This document shows, piece by piece, positions 40,799-40,814 of a DNA stretch of 40,814 nucleotides. The DNA is from Candidimonas sp. (GTDB taxonomy: Bacteria > Pseudomonadota > Gammaproteobacteria > Burkholderiales > Burkholderiaceae_B). Both the position numbers and the translations under genes were made by a program. Below the pieces are notes generated by a model that saw only the letters and a list, made by a program, of their open reading frames with translations, made no database searches and was not told the DNA's origin. The stretch lies in NCBI GenBank assembly GCA_004298545.1, contig SCQX01000308.1, positions 1 to 40,814 on the forward strand, written 5' to 3'. Within the stretch, counting starts at the first letter, position 1, and every line of letters starts with the position of its first letter.

Positions 40799-40814
40799 AT
40801 GGCTTCATCCGAAC
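40799..40814 (+). CDS. Start of a further gene (runs off the window)
   Basis: ATG at 40799 after AGGGAAAGGGA, reading MASSE before the edge. Too little to name it. The 40575-40798 gap holds no other supportable gene. Confidence 0.45.

Noticed and set aside
1-40814. CRISPR array, rRNA or tRNA genes
   Set aside because: No regularly spaced direct repeats of CRISPR type and no tRNA or rRNA sequence recognised; the insertion is at a protein gene, not a tRNA.

Overview
High-G+C proteobacterial chromosome. The tail of guaA, a Tn4371-like (trb-type) conjugative remnant, an energy-converting hydrogenase-like (hyf) cluster and the general gene repertoire would suit a gammaproteobacterium such as a Xanthomonadales/Rhodanobacteraceae member. 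That assignment is inference; there is no rRNA or other firm taxonomic marker in the window.

Left edge and mobile element (about 283-25649). The window opens in the last ~98 codons of guaA. Its end overlaps a 12-bp sequence (283-294) that recurs exactly at 25638-25649. A P4-type tyrosine integrase lies just inside the left copy, and 9-10 bp GACGGTAAA(A) motifs cluster inside both ends. I read this as a ~25.4 kb integrated element using the guaA 3' end as attachment site. From left to right it holds: integrase; a small HicA-like/HTH gene pair behind a 26-bp palindrome; an AlpA-type regulator; a four-gene overlapping minus-strand operon (ribbon-helix-helix protein, DNA methyltransferase, protein with two GHKL-type ATPase regions, atypical split receiver protein); RadC, a Cys-rich small protein and a DUF932 protein separated by repeated non-coding leaders; a ParB-like gene fused by deletion to the tail of trbE; then trbJ, trbL, trbF, trbG, trbI and a DUF2274 gene. 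Relaxase, coupling protein, trbB-D and most of trbE are absent, so the element cannot conjugate by itself. The right third carries a defence cluster: an unknown protein, a CBASS-like pair (CD-NTase plus SLATT membrane effector), a DUF2726-like protein and an orphan AbiEi-type antitoxin.

Right of the element (25650-27396). A TacA/TacT-type toxin-antitoxin pair with a palindromic operator around its -10 box is followed by debris: the N-terminal third or less of a type III DNA methyltransferase joined to a ketopantoate-reductase C-terminal fragment.

Hyf-like complex (27397-34863). Six overlapping minus-strand genes, hyfB-C-E-F-G-I in transcription order, lie behind a small XRE regulator with a near-consensus promoter. 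The small subunit keeps its 4Fe-4S cysteines, but the large subunit lacks both CxxC motifs that bind the NiFe centre. The complex is therefore better seen as a complex-I-like, hydrogenase-related ion-pumping module than as a true hydrogenase.

Right end (35250-40814). Plus-strand genes: a class 3 lipase, a zinc-independent quinone oxidoreductase overlapping a lipoprotein-type phospholipase D/cardiolipin synthase family gene, a secreted Gly/Tyr/Trp-rich protein with an Arg-rich repeat tail, and the first codons of a further gene.

The best candidate for an undescribed system is the four-gene operon at 3634-9648, which couples a DNA methyltransferase to a two-component-like pair whose sensor has a second Hsp90/MORC-like ATPase region.
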